From the NCBI GenBank assembly GCA_007129335.1, contig SKVS01000205.1:1-7231 (forward strand): a stretch of 7,231 bases of DNA, given 5' to 3'. The notes beneath the pieces were generated by a model. That model searched no databases, was not told the origin of the DNA, and saw nothing but the letters and a program-made list of their open reading frames with translations. The stretch comes from Spirochaetaceae bacterium. Lineage in GTDB: Bacteria > Spirochaetota > Spirochaetia > DSM-27196 > Salinispiraceae. Each line of letters begins with the position of its first letter. Positions within the stretch are counted from its first letter, which is position 1. This document shows, piece after piece, positions 1-6,551 of the stretch. A program made the translations under genes and the position numbers.

Positions 1-59
1 CAAAATTCGCACCACTAGATAATCAGAAAGAACTCGACCGGGTGTTTGTGCTGAATATA

Positions 60-88
60 TTGACTCCCTCCACCCATCACCATACACT
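60..88 (+). promoter_or_regulatory. Candidate sigma70-type promoter upstream of the first gene
   Basis: TTGACT at 60-65 and TACACT at 83-88 are separated by 17 bases, which fits a housekeeping promoter (5 of 6 and 4 of 6 matches to consensus). Transcription would begin around base 95, almost exactly on the ATG at 96, so the first gene could be expressed from a leaderless or nearly leaderless mRNA. No Shine-Dalgarno sequence precedes that ATG, which agrees with this. Against it, the reading frame is open through the whole candidate, so the region could equally be coding sequence of a gene that starts to the left of the window. Confidence 0.25.
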
Positions 89-95
89 GGATTAT

Positions 96-524
96 ATGAA
101 AATCCCCCCCTTCTCATGGATACTTGCCGGACTCTGGGATGCAATTCGTATCCTTTTGCTCTATATTTTGGTTATACTCAATGAACAGGTTATTCCAAGG
201 CCGCTCCTGTATGCGGTAATCCTGGCCCCGGGATTTGCTTTTTCCGCATTGGCTATACTGAACAGCCAGGGAACATTCAAATCAACCGACACCACCCTTG
301 CCTGGATTCTCGGTAAGATCATTGGACTCGTTGCCCTGGGTTTTCTCCTTGTAATAACGGTAAGAAATTCTTTCGATGTAAGAGGCTTACTTGCCACCCT
401 TGCGGGTATTCAATCTTTTCTCCTGATAACCATTGGGATACTATTAGGAGACCTGTGGACCTTGGGTATAATTGCCCTGCCAATACAGAAAGAACAGAGA
501 ATGCACTCCCAGGAGGAAGTATAA
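96..524 (+). CDS. Small polytopic membrane protein of unknown function
   Basis: From the ATG at 96 this encodes 142 residues, mostly hydrophobic. Roughly four membrane segments can be seen: about residues 8-28, 36-56, 68-89 and 94-130, the last possibly two helices. The tail is short and charged. I do not recognise a family, and there is no signal peptide or catalytic motif. The start is uncertain: GTG at 42 adds 18 residues in frame, and the frame remains open to base 3, so the gene may begin outside the window. Neither start has a convincing ribosome binding site. The stop TAA shares a base with the ATG of the ATPase gene, and the ribosome binding site of that gene lies inside the last codons here. 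The two genes are therefore almost certainly cotranscribed and translationally coupled. By context the protein might be a membrane partner of the ATPase/FapA pair, but that is only inference. Confidence 0.55.
   Translation: MKIPPFSWILAGLWDAIRILLLYILVILNEQVIPRPLLYAVILAPGFAFSALAILNSQGTFKSTDTTLAWILGKIIGLVALGFLLVITVRNSFDVRGLLATLAGIQSFLLITIGILLGDLWTLGIIALPIQKEQRMHSQEEV
511..516 (+). promoter_or_regulatory. Strong ribosome binding site of the MinD-like ATPase
   Basis: AGGAGG at 511-516 lies 7 bases before the ATG at 524. It fixes the start at 524 rather than at the in-frame upstream candidate at 455, which lies inside the preceding gene. Confidence 0.85.
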
Positions 525-1675
525 TGCACGTACTACCGGTAGCCAGTGGAAAAGGCGGTGTGGGAAAATCCCTTTTCGTTGCCAATCTGGGAATTGCCCT
601 GGGACAGGCAGGAAAACGGGTTATATTAGCAGACCTGGATCTGGGGGGGAGCAATCTTCATTTGGTACTGGGCGAACGACGACCCGGCAAGGGCATTGGC
701 TTCTTTCTGAACGAATCGGGGGGTAACCTCAAGGACTATGTTCAGAACACCCAGTATGAGAATGTTTTTTTCATACCCGGGGATTCAGAAATCCCAGGAA
801 TGGCAAACCTGAGCGCAACCCAGAAACGGAAACTCACAAACCAGTTAACCAGCCTCGATACAGATTATCTCATTATGGACCTTGGGGCCGGTAGCAGTTT
901 CAATACCATCGATTTTTTTCTGCTCAGCGGTGCAGGCACCCTGGTTACCACCCCGACCCCAACAGCTCTGGTAAACGGATATGTTTTTCTCAAAAACACT
1001 TTGTTCCGAATGCTCCATTCTGCCTGTCCGAAATCGAGTCCTGGGGGTAAGCTCCTTCAGAAATTGGAAAAGCAGTCTGCCAATATGCAGCGGGTATACA
1101 TGATGGATCTTCTGAAAGAAATTCAGGAAGTGGACCCAAAGAGTTACCAGAACTACATGGACATGATAAAAAAATTCCATCCCCGGCTCGTCCTCAATAT
1201 GCTGGAAGATCCCAAGGATGCAGACAAGGCCTATAAACTTCGCCGTAGTTGTCAACAATACCTGGGAATAGATCTGGAACATCTGGGGGTTATGTACCGG
1301 GATGAGTTACAGGACACAGCACTCTCATCGGGCTTGCCTATTCTAGTGTACAAACCCCGATCGGTTCTGTCCCAGGCGGTGTTCCGTATTGCAGACAAGT
1401 ATATTCAGTTCGAACTGGAAGAGGATCAGCACAGTATTCTGCCCGAAGCCGACTATGGGGATGACAGTTTTGAAACAGCAGAAATGGAAGCCCAGCTGGA
1501 TTTTCAATCCAAAATAGAATATCTTGAAGAGTTGTTGCAGACCGGAGCTCTGACAATGGGCGACCTCATGGAAACGGTTAAAACCCAACAATATGAAATT
1601 CAACAACTCAAGAAGGAAGCTGCATTGTATAAGAGCAAGGTGGTACGGGCCATGCAACAGGGGTTCATCGGATAA
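524..1675 (+). CDS. MinD/FlhG-like P-loop ATPase with C-terminal coiled coil
   Basis: A 383-residue protein of the ParA/MinD family, probably a cytoplasmic ATPase that places a structure at a membrane or pole. The deviant Walker A motif KGGVGKS is at residues 10-16, with signature lysine K10 and catalytic-site K15. Switch I is DLDLGGSNLH from D37, and switch II is DLGAGSS from D119. These elements, and the TPTPTALVNGY stretch near 143-153, look closest to FlhG/FleN, the flagellar-number regulators. Two departures stand out. About 58 mostly helical residues (roughly 160-217) are inserted before the conserved FHPRLVLNML strand. After the ATPase fold ends near residue 310, an acidic linker leads into a glutamine/glutamate-rich coiled coil (about 326-375) and a short basic, amphipathic-looking end. 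No flhF, minC or minE is in the window. The gene sits between a small membrane protein (TAATG overlap) and the FapA gene (3-base gap). The family is certain; the FlhG role is inferred. Confidence 0.9.
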   Translation: MHVLPVASGKGGVGKSLFVANLGIALGQAGKRVILADLDLGGSNLHLVLGERRPGKGIGFFLNESGGNLKDYVQNTQYENVFFIPGDSEIPGMANLSATQKRKLTNQLTSLDTDYLIMDLGAGSSFNTIDFFLLSGAGTLVTTPTPTALVNGYVFLKNTLFRMLHSACPKSSPGGKLLQKLEKQSANMQRVYMMDLLKEIQEVDPKSYQNYMDMIKKFHPRLVLNMLEDPKDADKAYKLRRSCQQYLGIDLEHLGVMYRDELQDTALSSGLPILVYKPRSVLSQAVFRIADKYIQFELEEDQHSILPEADYGDDSFETAEMEAQLDFQSKIEYLEELLQTGALTMGDLMETVKTQQYEIQQLKKEAALYKSKVVRAMQQGFIG

Positions 1676-1678
1676 CCT

Positions 1679-4645
1679 ATGGCAAAAAAAGAAGCCAGAC
1701 TTAATGGAAAAGTATCCGTAACAATCGAAGACCACATGACCGCTCTGGTTACCTTTACCAAGGAACCTGAGGGACCAGAATGGGATAGCGAAAAACTCAT
1801 TCAGTTACTGAAAGAGAAAAAAATATCCTACGGGCTCAATGTTGATGAGGTAAAACGGCAGCTCAAAATTGCCCAGGAAAAAAATGATGTGGTGCTTACC
1901 TTTGTGGCAGCCAAGGCAGATCCTCCGGAAAGCATGAAAGCCGAATCGGTAGATTGGAAGGATTTCGAAACACCCCCAGAAGCTGAACCAAACATCCCGG
2001 AAAAACTGGAATCAACCGAAGGTCCCGTTCTGTACCACGAAGTGCAGATAAAAACCAAAAAGCAAAAGGTTGTGGAAAAAAAGCCTTCCCTGCCCTTCAT
2101 GCCGGTGAAAAAAGAAACCATTGAGGTATTGGAAACCGAAACCAAGAAAGAACGGGTTTATGTGGATCCCACGGTAGAAAAATGGCTATGGGCTGAAGCG
2201 GGAGCCTGTGTCGGTATTTTCTATTCCAAACAAATGGGAAAACCCGGGAAGAATCTCCACGGAGACGTGGTACCAGCACCGATTTTGCCCGATCCTCATT
2301 TCTACCTTGGTAATCATCTGGGAAAAAAAGGCCACGATATTCTGGCAGAAACCACAGGTATTCTCAGAGTTGGGAAAAACTGGGCCGACATCATACCCTT
2401 CAAACCCCATCACTGGGAGGTGGTCCTCAGCCCCGACAAGGCCACCTGTCTCATGAATGTAATTCCTGGGGACCAATCCATGCCCATGCCCAGTTATGAA
2501 CAGGTAATTGCCAAAGCCGAAGAACTGGGATTCCCGGTCGATCAGCTCATTTCCAAAGAAGAAATGGAGCACATTATTCGGGAACATATTAAAGAAGGAA
2601 CTCCCGTTGAAAACCTGACCCTGACCGGGCATGACGATGCTTTTTTCGATGTTGTCATTTCCGAAGATACTATGCAGGCAATCCTCAATATTCGGAAAGG
2701 CCGGGGGAACGGAAAACCCCTGGTACTCAAGGATCTGGGAAAGGTCATTCGAGAAAGTAAAGTAAAAATCATCGATAATGATATACTGCGGCAGGATATT
2801 CTGTCTTTTTACGAAAGTTCTGAAACCGAAATGGTCGGGTACGTCCTTGCCGAAGGAAAACAGCCAAAAAAAGGACCCGATCAAATGGTTGACTGGTCGG
2901 TTCGATTTTTCGACGAAAAGGATTTCCTGGAAACAAAAAAACACATTCTCGATAATAAGGACGCCCTGTCCCATCTGGACAGCGCGGAAACCTACCCACT
3001 GGAAGAACTCAGCGACCTGGCAATGGTCGATGGTGATCAGCGCATTCTTACCCTTGGCCCCTTGAACAAGGGTGAACCGGGGACCGATGTATTCGGTAAT
3101 GCGGTTCAGGGCCTGGCGGGAAAAGAAGTTCAGATACAACTCTACGAAGGCCTGGAGCGTCGGGATACGGTGGTCATCAGCACCGCCGAGGGTATATTTG
3201 AACGCGCCCTGGTCGAAGGGGTATACCATCTGCGGGTCCGCCCCCATAAGGATTCGGCTATCCGATTTGACATTACCCCCGATGACCTTCAGGCTTTTAT
3301 CAGCTTTCAGCAGGGAACCGGGTCGGGAAAAAAAATTACTATGGACAGAATTCACAAGGCCCTGGAAGACGAAAAAATTGTTAAGGGAGTCATACCCGAG
3401 GCATTGGAAAGCCTTCGTTCTCTCCTGGATAATGAGGAAGACTGCGATCGCCTGCTTATAGCAAAAGGTGAACCCCCGGAAGAAGGGGGAACCTACAAAA
3501 TTCAGTTCCTGGTTCAAGTAGCTTCGGGCAAGGGTGTTACCATAAAATCTGATGGCACCGCTGACTATAAAAATAAGGATCAAATTACCCGGGTTTTAAA
3601 AGACACTCCCCTTGCCCGGGTGTTACCTCCCCTGAACGAACCGAAATCCGGCTGGGATATACGGGGAAAAGAACTGAAGCCCCCCGCATCGAAAACCGGA
3701 GACATCGACATTGGCCCGAATATTCGGGTAGAACAAAAGGATGAGGGAGAAAGAATCCTTATTGCTGATTCCGATGGGGAAATGGTTTTTGAAAAAAACC
3801 GTATAGAAGTAAAGGGCATTTACACCATCAAGGGCAATGTAAACATGAGCACCGGGAATGTTAAGTTTCCCGGATCTGTCCTGGTAACCGGAGATGTGGA
3901 AAGCGGCTTTGTCGTCATGAGCGATGCAGACATTAAAATTGGAGGCGGAGCCGATGCAGCCCTTCTTTCGGCCGGCGGGGACATCCTCATTAAGGCTGGG
4001 GTTAAGGGAAATCAAAAAGGGGTACTCCGGGCCAAACAGAATATTATGGCCGGCTTCATCGAACAGGCTACCGTTCTGGCAGTAGGCAGTATAAAGGTTA
4101 TGAAGACCTGCTTGCGTTCCAACATTAAATGTAATGGAAAACTCACAGTTTCGGAAAAAGGCAGTATTATCGGTGGAGTTACCAAGGTAAAGATGGGAGC
4201 GGATCTGGGGAACCTTGGATCCCAGAGAAATATTCCCACTAAGCTTCACTTCGGCCAGGACTACCTGGTAGAAGATCAGATTCTGGTCGAAGAAAAGGAA
4301 ATCAAGAAGGTACAGGAACAAATTACAAAAATTGACCTTTCCATGAAAAAACCCGAGGTTGTGGCAAATAAAACGGAACTCCAGTCCCTGTTTAACCAGA
4401 AAACGAAGTTCATAAAACTCTTGGAAAAACGGAATTTGAGGCTTTTTATGCTAAAAGAACGGTTTGAACAGCACTTTGACTCAGAAATTCGCATCCGCGG
4501 GTCGGTGTTTCCTGGAGTCACTCTTGAAAGCCACGGTCGTTTTTTTGAAGTATCTATGGAAAAAAAGAATGTGGTATACACCTTCGATACGGGAACCGGT
4601 AGAATTATTGAAAAACTCATAGAAAATAAAGAAAACAAAAAGTAA
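1679..4645 (+). CDS. fapA: FapA family (DUF342) protein, very large, with multiplied N-terminal modules
   Basis: This 988-residue protein is far longer than ordinary FapA/DUF342 proteins (about 450-650 residues). Related alpha/beta units begin near residues 12, 246, 322 and 527, each a beta strand, a loop and a helix. Units carrying a G-x-P-G-x-[ND]-x-x-G-type turn lie at 167-241 (GKPGKNLHG at 187-195), 446-525 (GEPGTDVFG at 465-473) and about 631-711 (the divergent KSGWDIRG at 656-663). A charged Lys/Glu/Pro-rich linker fills about 96-166. Residues about 712-850 are rich in Gly, Val and Ile with short regular strands, as in the right-handed beta-helix of DUF342. A coiled coil follows (about 868-930), then a small beta-rich end. 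There is no signal peptide or membrane segment, so it is likely cytoplasmic. FapA has been tied to polar flagellar assembly in Vibrio; a similar role here is inference. The ATG at 1679 has only a weak, distant AGGGG (1659-1663), so translation probably depends on coupling to the ATPase gene 3 bases upstream. Confidence 0.88.
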   Translation: MAKKEARLNGKVSVTIEDHMTALVTFTKEPEGPEWDSEKLIQLLKEKKISYGLNVDEVKRQLKIAQEKNDVVLTFVAAKADPPESMKAESVDWKDFETPPEAEPNIPEKLESTEGPVLYHEVQIKTKKQKVVEKKPSLPFMPVKKETIEVLETETKKERVYVDPTVEKWLWAEAGACVGIFYSKQMGKPGKNLHGDVVPAPILPDPHFYLGNHLGKKGHDILAETTGILRVGKNWADIIPFKPHHWEVVLSPDKATCLMNVIPGDQSMPMPSYEQVIAKAEELGFPVDQLISKEEMEHIIREHIKEGTPVENLTLTGHDDAFFDVVISEDTMQAILNIRKGRGNGKPLVLKDLGKVIRESKVKIIDNDILRQDILSFYESSETEMVGYVLAEGKQPKKGPDQMVDWSVRFFDEKDFLETKKHILDNKDALSHLDSAETYPLEELSDLAMVDGDQRILTLGPLNKGEPGTDVFGNAVQGLAGKEVQIQLYEGLERRDTVVISTAEGIFERALVEGVYHLRVRPHKDSAIRFDITPDDLQAFISFQQGTGSGKKITMDRIHKALEDEKIVKGVIPEALESLRSLLDNEEDCDRLLIAKGEPPEEGGTYKIQFLVQVASGKGVTIKSDGTADYKNKDQITRVLKDTPLARVLPPLNEPKSGWDIRGKELKPPASKTGDIDIGPNIRVEQKDEGERILIADSDGEMVFEKNRIEVKGIYTIKGNVNMSTGNVKFPGSVLVTGDVESGFVVMSDADIKIGGGADAALLSAGGDILIKAGVKGNQKGVLRAKQNIMAGFIEQATVLAVGSIKVMKTCLRSNIKCNGKLTVSEKGSIIGGVTKVKMGADLGNLGSQRNIPTKLHFGQDYLVEDQILVEEKEIKKVQEQITKIDLSMKKPEVVANKTELQSLFNQKTKFIKLLEKRNLRLFMLKERFEQHFDSEIRIRGSVFPGVTLESHGRFFEVSMEKKNVVYTFDTGTGRIIEKLIENKENKK

Positions 4646-4647
4646 AC

Positions 4648-4692
4648 TTTCTCGTAATACCGTGTCTGAACAATACCAGACGGTTAGAGAAA
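4648..4692. repeat. Imperfect inverted repeat just after fapA
   Basis: TTTCTC at 4648-4653 can pair with GAGAAA at 4687-4692. Inside it, ACC (4659-4661) pairs with GGT (4682-4684) and GTCTG (4664-4668) with CAGAC (4677-4681), around an 8-base loop and with small bulges. It starts 3 bases after the fapA stop codon, so it could stabilise the mRNA 3' end or take part in termination. No run of T follows it, so it is not a classic intrinsic terminator. Confidence 0.4.
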
Positions 4693-4707
4693 ATACAGTT
4701 TCCCAAT

Positions 4708-4741
4708 GAGCCTCTTTCAAAAGTCCCTTTTGAAAAGGCTC
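4708..4741 (+). terminator. Strong hairpin downstream of fapA, possible terminator without a T tract
   Basis: A 15-bp stem pairs 4708-4723 with 4727-4741, closed by a 3-base TCC loop, with a single bulged C at 4714. GAGCCT pairs with AGGCTC at the base, and TTTCAAAAG with CTTTTGAAA above. It is the most stable-looking structure in the gap and is well placed to end the three-gene transcript. Neither strand carries a run of T directly after the stem, so intrinsic termination is uncertain. It may instead be an mRNA 3'-end stabiliser or one copy of a dispersed repeat. Confidence 0.45.
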
Positions 4742-4754
4742 GCACAAAAACTAC

Positions 4755-4790
4755 ATATCCTAACTTGTTTTAATAAACAAGTTAGGATAT
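4755..4790. repeat. Perfect 16-bp inverted repeat with 4-base centre, possible operator
   Basis: The arms 4755-4770 and 4775-4790 are exact reverse complements around TAAT (4771-4774). The AT-rich core has AACTTGTTT on the left and AAACAAGTT on the right. The repeat covers a candidate promoter (-35 at 4765, -10 at 4788), an arrangement expected of an operator bound by a dimeric repressor. It could also be read as an RNA hairpin, but no T run follows. Confidence 0.5.
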
Positions 4791-4793
4791 AAC
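4765..4793 (+). promoter_or_regulatory. Candidate sigma70-type promoter for lgt
   Basis: TTGTTT at 4765-4770 and TATAAC at 4788-4793 are spaced by 17 bases. The -10 matches consensus at 5 of 6 positions; the -35 is weak (3 of 6, but with the important TTG). A transcript would start near base 4800 and carry a leader of about 64 bases that includes the hairpin at 4808-4835. The promoter is nested in the perfect inverted repeat at 4755-4790, so repression by a protein bound there is plausible. Confidence 0.35.
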
Positions 4794-4807
4794 CCGACAT
4801 TGTGCAT

Positions 4808-4835
4808 GGCAATTTCAAAGTATTTTGAAATTGCC
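4808..4835 (+). repeat. Perfect 12-bp hairpin in the presumed lgt leader
   Basis: Arms 4808-4819 and 4824-4835 are exact reverse complements around GTAT (4820-4823). The stem starts with GGCAATTTCAAA. It ends 15 bases before the lgt ribosome binding site at 4851, so in the mRNA it would be a 5' leader stem. It does not hide the ribosome binding site. Possible roles are 5'-end protection or acting as a regulator site; neither is shown by the sequence. Confidence 0.5.
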
Positions 4836-4850
4836 TCCAATTAATGAAAA

Positions 4851-4856
4851 AAGGAG
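4851..4856 (+). promoter_or_regulatory. Ribosome binding site deciding the lgt start
   Basis: AAGGAG at 4851-4856 is followed by 7 bases and the ATG at 4864. This selects 4864 over the in-frame TTG at 4825, which lies within the right arm of the leader hairpin and would add 13 polar residues that Lgt does not have. Confidence 0.8.
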
Positions 4857-4863
4857 TGCTCCC

Positions 4864-5901
4864 ATGCCCATGTATATGCAATACCCCCAGTGGTTAAGCC
4901 CTGAGGTTATTCCCGGTTTACCGATCCGCTGGTACGGTCTGATGTATCTGGTTGCTTTTGGTATATCCTACTGGTTGTTCAACGTACAAATTCGCCAGCG
5001 AAAAATTCAGGTTGAACAGGATACCATAATAAACCTGTACTTTTATTCCATCCTGGGCTTGCTGTTGGGTGCCCGTATTTTTTCAGCTCTGGTATACGAT
5101 CCGACCGGAAAGTACCTGTGAGCACCTTGGTTGATTTTCTGGCCTTTTGAGAATGGTCAGTTTGTAGGTTTACAGGGAATGAGCTTCCACGGCGGTCTCA
5201 TTGGCGCAGTGGTGGTTGCAGTAATTTACCTGAAATCCCAAAAACTGGATGTATGGGATTGGGGTGATATGATTGTCCAAAGCATTCCCCTGGGATACAC
5301 CTTTGGGAGAATTGGAAACTTCATTAACGGAGAACTCTACGGCAGGGTAACCTCAGGTCCGTGGGGAATGATTTTTCCCACTGCCCGCCACGTGCCGGCT
5401 GATCAGCCCTGGGTTCAGGATGTAGCAGCCGCAGCAAACTTTCCCCTTCCGGAAGGATCCCTGCTGGTAAACCTCCCCCGGCACCCGAGTCAGTTGTACG
5501 AGGCCTTCCTTGAGGGAATTGTCCTGTGGCTGGTGCTCTGGTTCATTGTCCGTCCGAGGAAACCATTTCGAGGTTTCTCCCTGGGAATTTTCCTCATTGG
5601 TTATGGGATTGCACGCTTCATTGCAGAATATAGCCGGGAGCCCGACCCCCAATTGGGCTATATTTTCAGTTTTACCGGGGCCAACAACCCCACTCAGGTT
5701 TTCATGTCCTACGGGGATATAAGCATGGGGCAGCTCTTGAGTTTTCTCATGATACTCGCAGGTGGACTATCTCTTCTGGGATTCTGGATACTCCATAAAC
5801 GAAGACCAGCTTACGTGGCAACAGTCTCGGGCAAAGAAAAGGGACAGACTGGAAAATCAGGGAACACTGTCCTGCCCCCAAAGGCCAAAAAAAGAAAGTA
5901 G
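4864..5901 (+). pseudogene. lgt: Prolipoprotein diacylglyceryl transferase Lgt, frame interrupted by an in-frame TGA
   Basis: Lgt is the inner-membrane enzyme that moves diacylglycerol from phosphatidylglycerol to the lipobox cysteine of prolipoproteins, the first step of lipoprotein maturation. Read through the TGA, the frame gives 345 positions with family landmarks in order: IRWYGLMY (21-28), GARIFSALVYDP (69-80), GMSFHGG (105-111), the signature GRIGNFINGELYGR (148-161, with R149, N152, E157 and G160), RHPSQLYEAFLEG (206-218) and ARFIAEYSREPD (250-261). There are about seven membrane segments, an extra loop of about 30 residues at 170-205, and a Lys-rich tail. Codon 86 (5119-5121) is TGA, where the normal protein simply continues into APWLIFWPF. 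There is no frameshift and no other damage. It could be a nonsense mutation, a sequencing error or a leaky UGA. As written, the first part is an 85-residue fragment lacking the active site; a TTG at 5131 could in principle restart translation. The family is certain; whether it functions is open. Confidence 0.88.
5119..5121 (+). other. In-frame TGA inside lgt
   Basis: The codon sits between GKYL and APWLIFWPF, in the loop before the conserved GMSFHGG motif. A single change from CGA (Arg) or TGG (Trp) would create it. Tryptophan elsewhere in this gene is TGG, and TGA is a true terminator for lnt in the same window, so a genome-wide change in the code is unlikely. Confidence 0.9.
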
Positions 5902-5909
5902 ACCAGTGG

Positions 5910-6551
5910 CTAGATTTTCCGGCTACCCGGTTTTTGCCATACTGCCCTGGGAAGGTGCCAATCCCTTTGAACCGACAGTATTCGGATACTGGAAATAACC
6001 AGTGCCCCAATGGCGGCCGAAAGGGATGCACCCAGACCCAGGCGAAGCATGACCAGGGTAAGCAAAGCACCCAGGATTCCTGCAACAGCATAAATTTCCC
6101 TTTCCAGAACAAGGGGAACCTGCTGACACAAAACGTCCCGGATCATACCCCCCCCTGTGCCGGAAATGACTCCTAGCATAACCGCTCCGAACCAGAAAAC
6201 ATCCTGATCAAGGGCAATGATCATACCGGTAACCGTGAATACTCCCAGTCCAATGGCATCCATGTATCGCATGGGATAATGAAGCTTACCCAGGAGATTA
6301 TACAAAAAGAACACCGAGACAGCTCCGGCCAGGGCAACCAGCAAGTACAGAGGGTCCACGAACGCACCCGCGGGAGTCCTTCCCAGCAGGCTGTCCCGAA
6401 TCATTCCCCCGCCCAGAGCAGTAACCACCGCAAGAATTACCGAACCGTACACATCCATATTCTTCCGGGCAGCAGCAATGGACCCAGAAATGGCAAACAC
6501 AAAAACCCCAAGCAGGTCGAGAACCCGAAAAAAAGGTTCCAGGGTGGTCAA
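5910..6551 (-). CDS. TRIC/UPF0126-family (YicG-like) membrane protein
   Basis: A 213-residue inner-membrane protein made of two homologous halves, as in the UPF0126 family now linked to trimeric (TRIC-type) cation channels. Each half carries the hallmark glycine turn: ALGGGMIRDSLLG at residues 45-57 and GTGGGMIRDVLC at 131-142. The latter runs into QQVPLVLEREIYA, also typical of YicG. About seven hydrophobic helices are seen. The TTG start at 6551 is chosen because it gives the family's usual length (about 205), places the first conserved helix (FFRVLDLLGVFVFAISG) at the N-terminus, overlaps the lnt stop as TTGA, and has a GGGGA 7 bases upstream. Upstream ATGs in this frame lie inside lnt and add unrelated residues. 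It is probably cotranscribed with lnt. Its stop TAG is 8 bases from the lgt stop on the other strand. A channel role comes from the family, not from this sequence; no link to lipoproteins is known. Confidence 0.88.
   Translation of the reverse strand: MTTLEPFFRVLDLLGVFVFAISGSIAAARKNMDVYGSVILAVVTALGGGMIRDSLLGRTPAGAFVDPLYLLVALAGAVSVFFLYNLLGKLHYPMRYMDAIGLGVFTVTGMIIALDQDVFWFGAVMLGVISGTGGGMIRDVLCQQVPLVLEREIYAVAGILGALLTLVMLRLGLGASLSAAIGALVISSIRILSVQRDWHLPRAVWQKPGSRKI

Noticed and set aside
455..523. Upstream extension of the ATPase gene to 455
   Set aside because: The AGGAGG at 511-516 and the family start (a few residues before the Walker A motif) both point to the ATG at 524.
2186..3583. A 465-residue open frame on the minus strand inside fapA
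   Set aside because: It is the complement of a long, clearly coding gene, its residues show no recognisable family, and it lacks a plausible start context. It looks like a shadow of fapA codon use.
3623..4321. A 232-residue minus-strand open frame inside fapA
   Set aside because: It lies opposite the well-conserved beta-helix part of FapA, with no domain or ribosome binding site of its own.
4730..4758. A second promoter (TTGAAA at 4730-4735, ACATAT at 4753-4758, 17-base spacing)
   Set aside because: The -10 is poor and the -35 lies inside the stem of the 4708-4741 hairpin. The candidate at 4765-4793 is better.
5119..5160. Selenocysteine at the lgt TGA, with a weak 6-bp stem (5139-5144 with 5155-5160) downstream
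   Set aside because: The stem is short, contains a G-T pair and has a 10-base loop without clear bacterial SECIS features. Lgt is not a redox enzyme and no selenoprotein form is known to me.
5131..5901. A separate complete gene starting at TTG 5131
   Set aside because: It has no convincing ribosome binding site and begins in the middle of the conserved Lgt fold, in the same frame as the upstream part. It is better described as the second part of one interrupted gene.
5891..5913. A terminator for the TRIC/lnt transcript using the T-rich minus-strand sequence opposite the lgt tail
   Set aside because: The T run is there, but the preceding stem (TAG-CC with GG-CTA) is only about 5 bp with a bulge and a 3-base loop, too weak to call.
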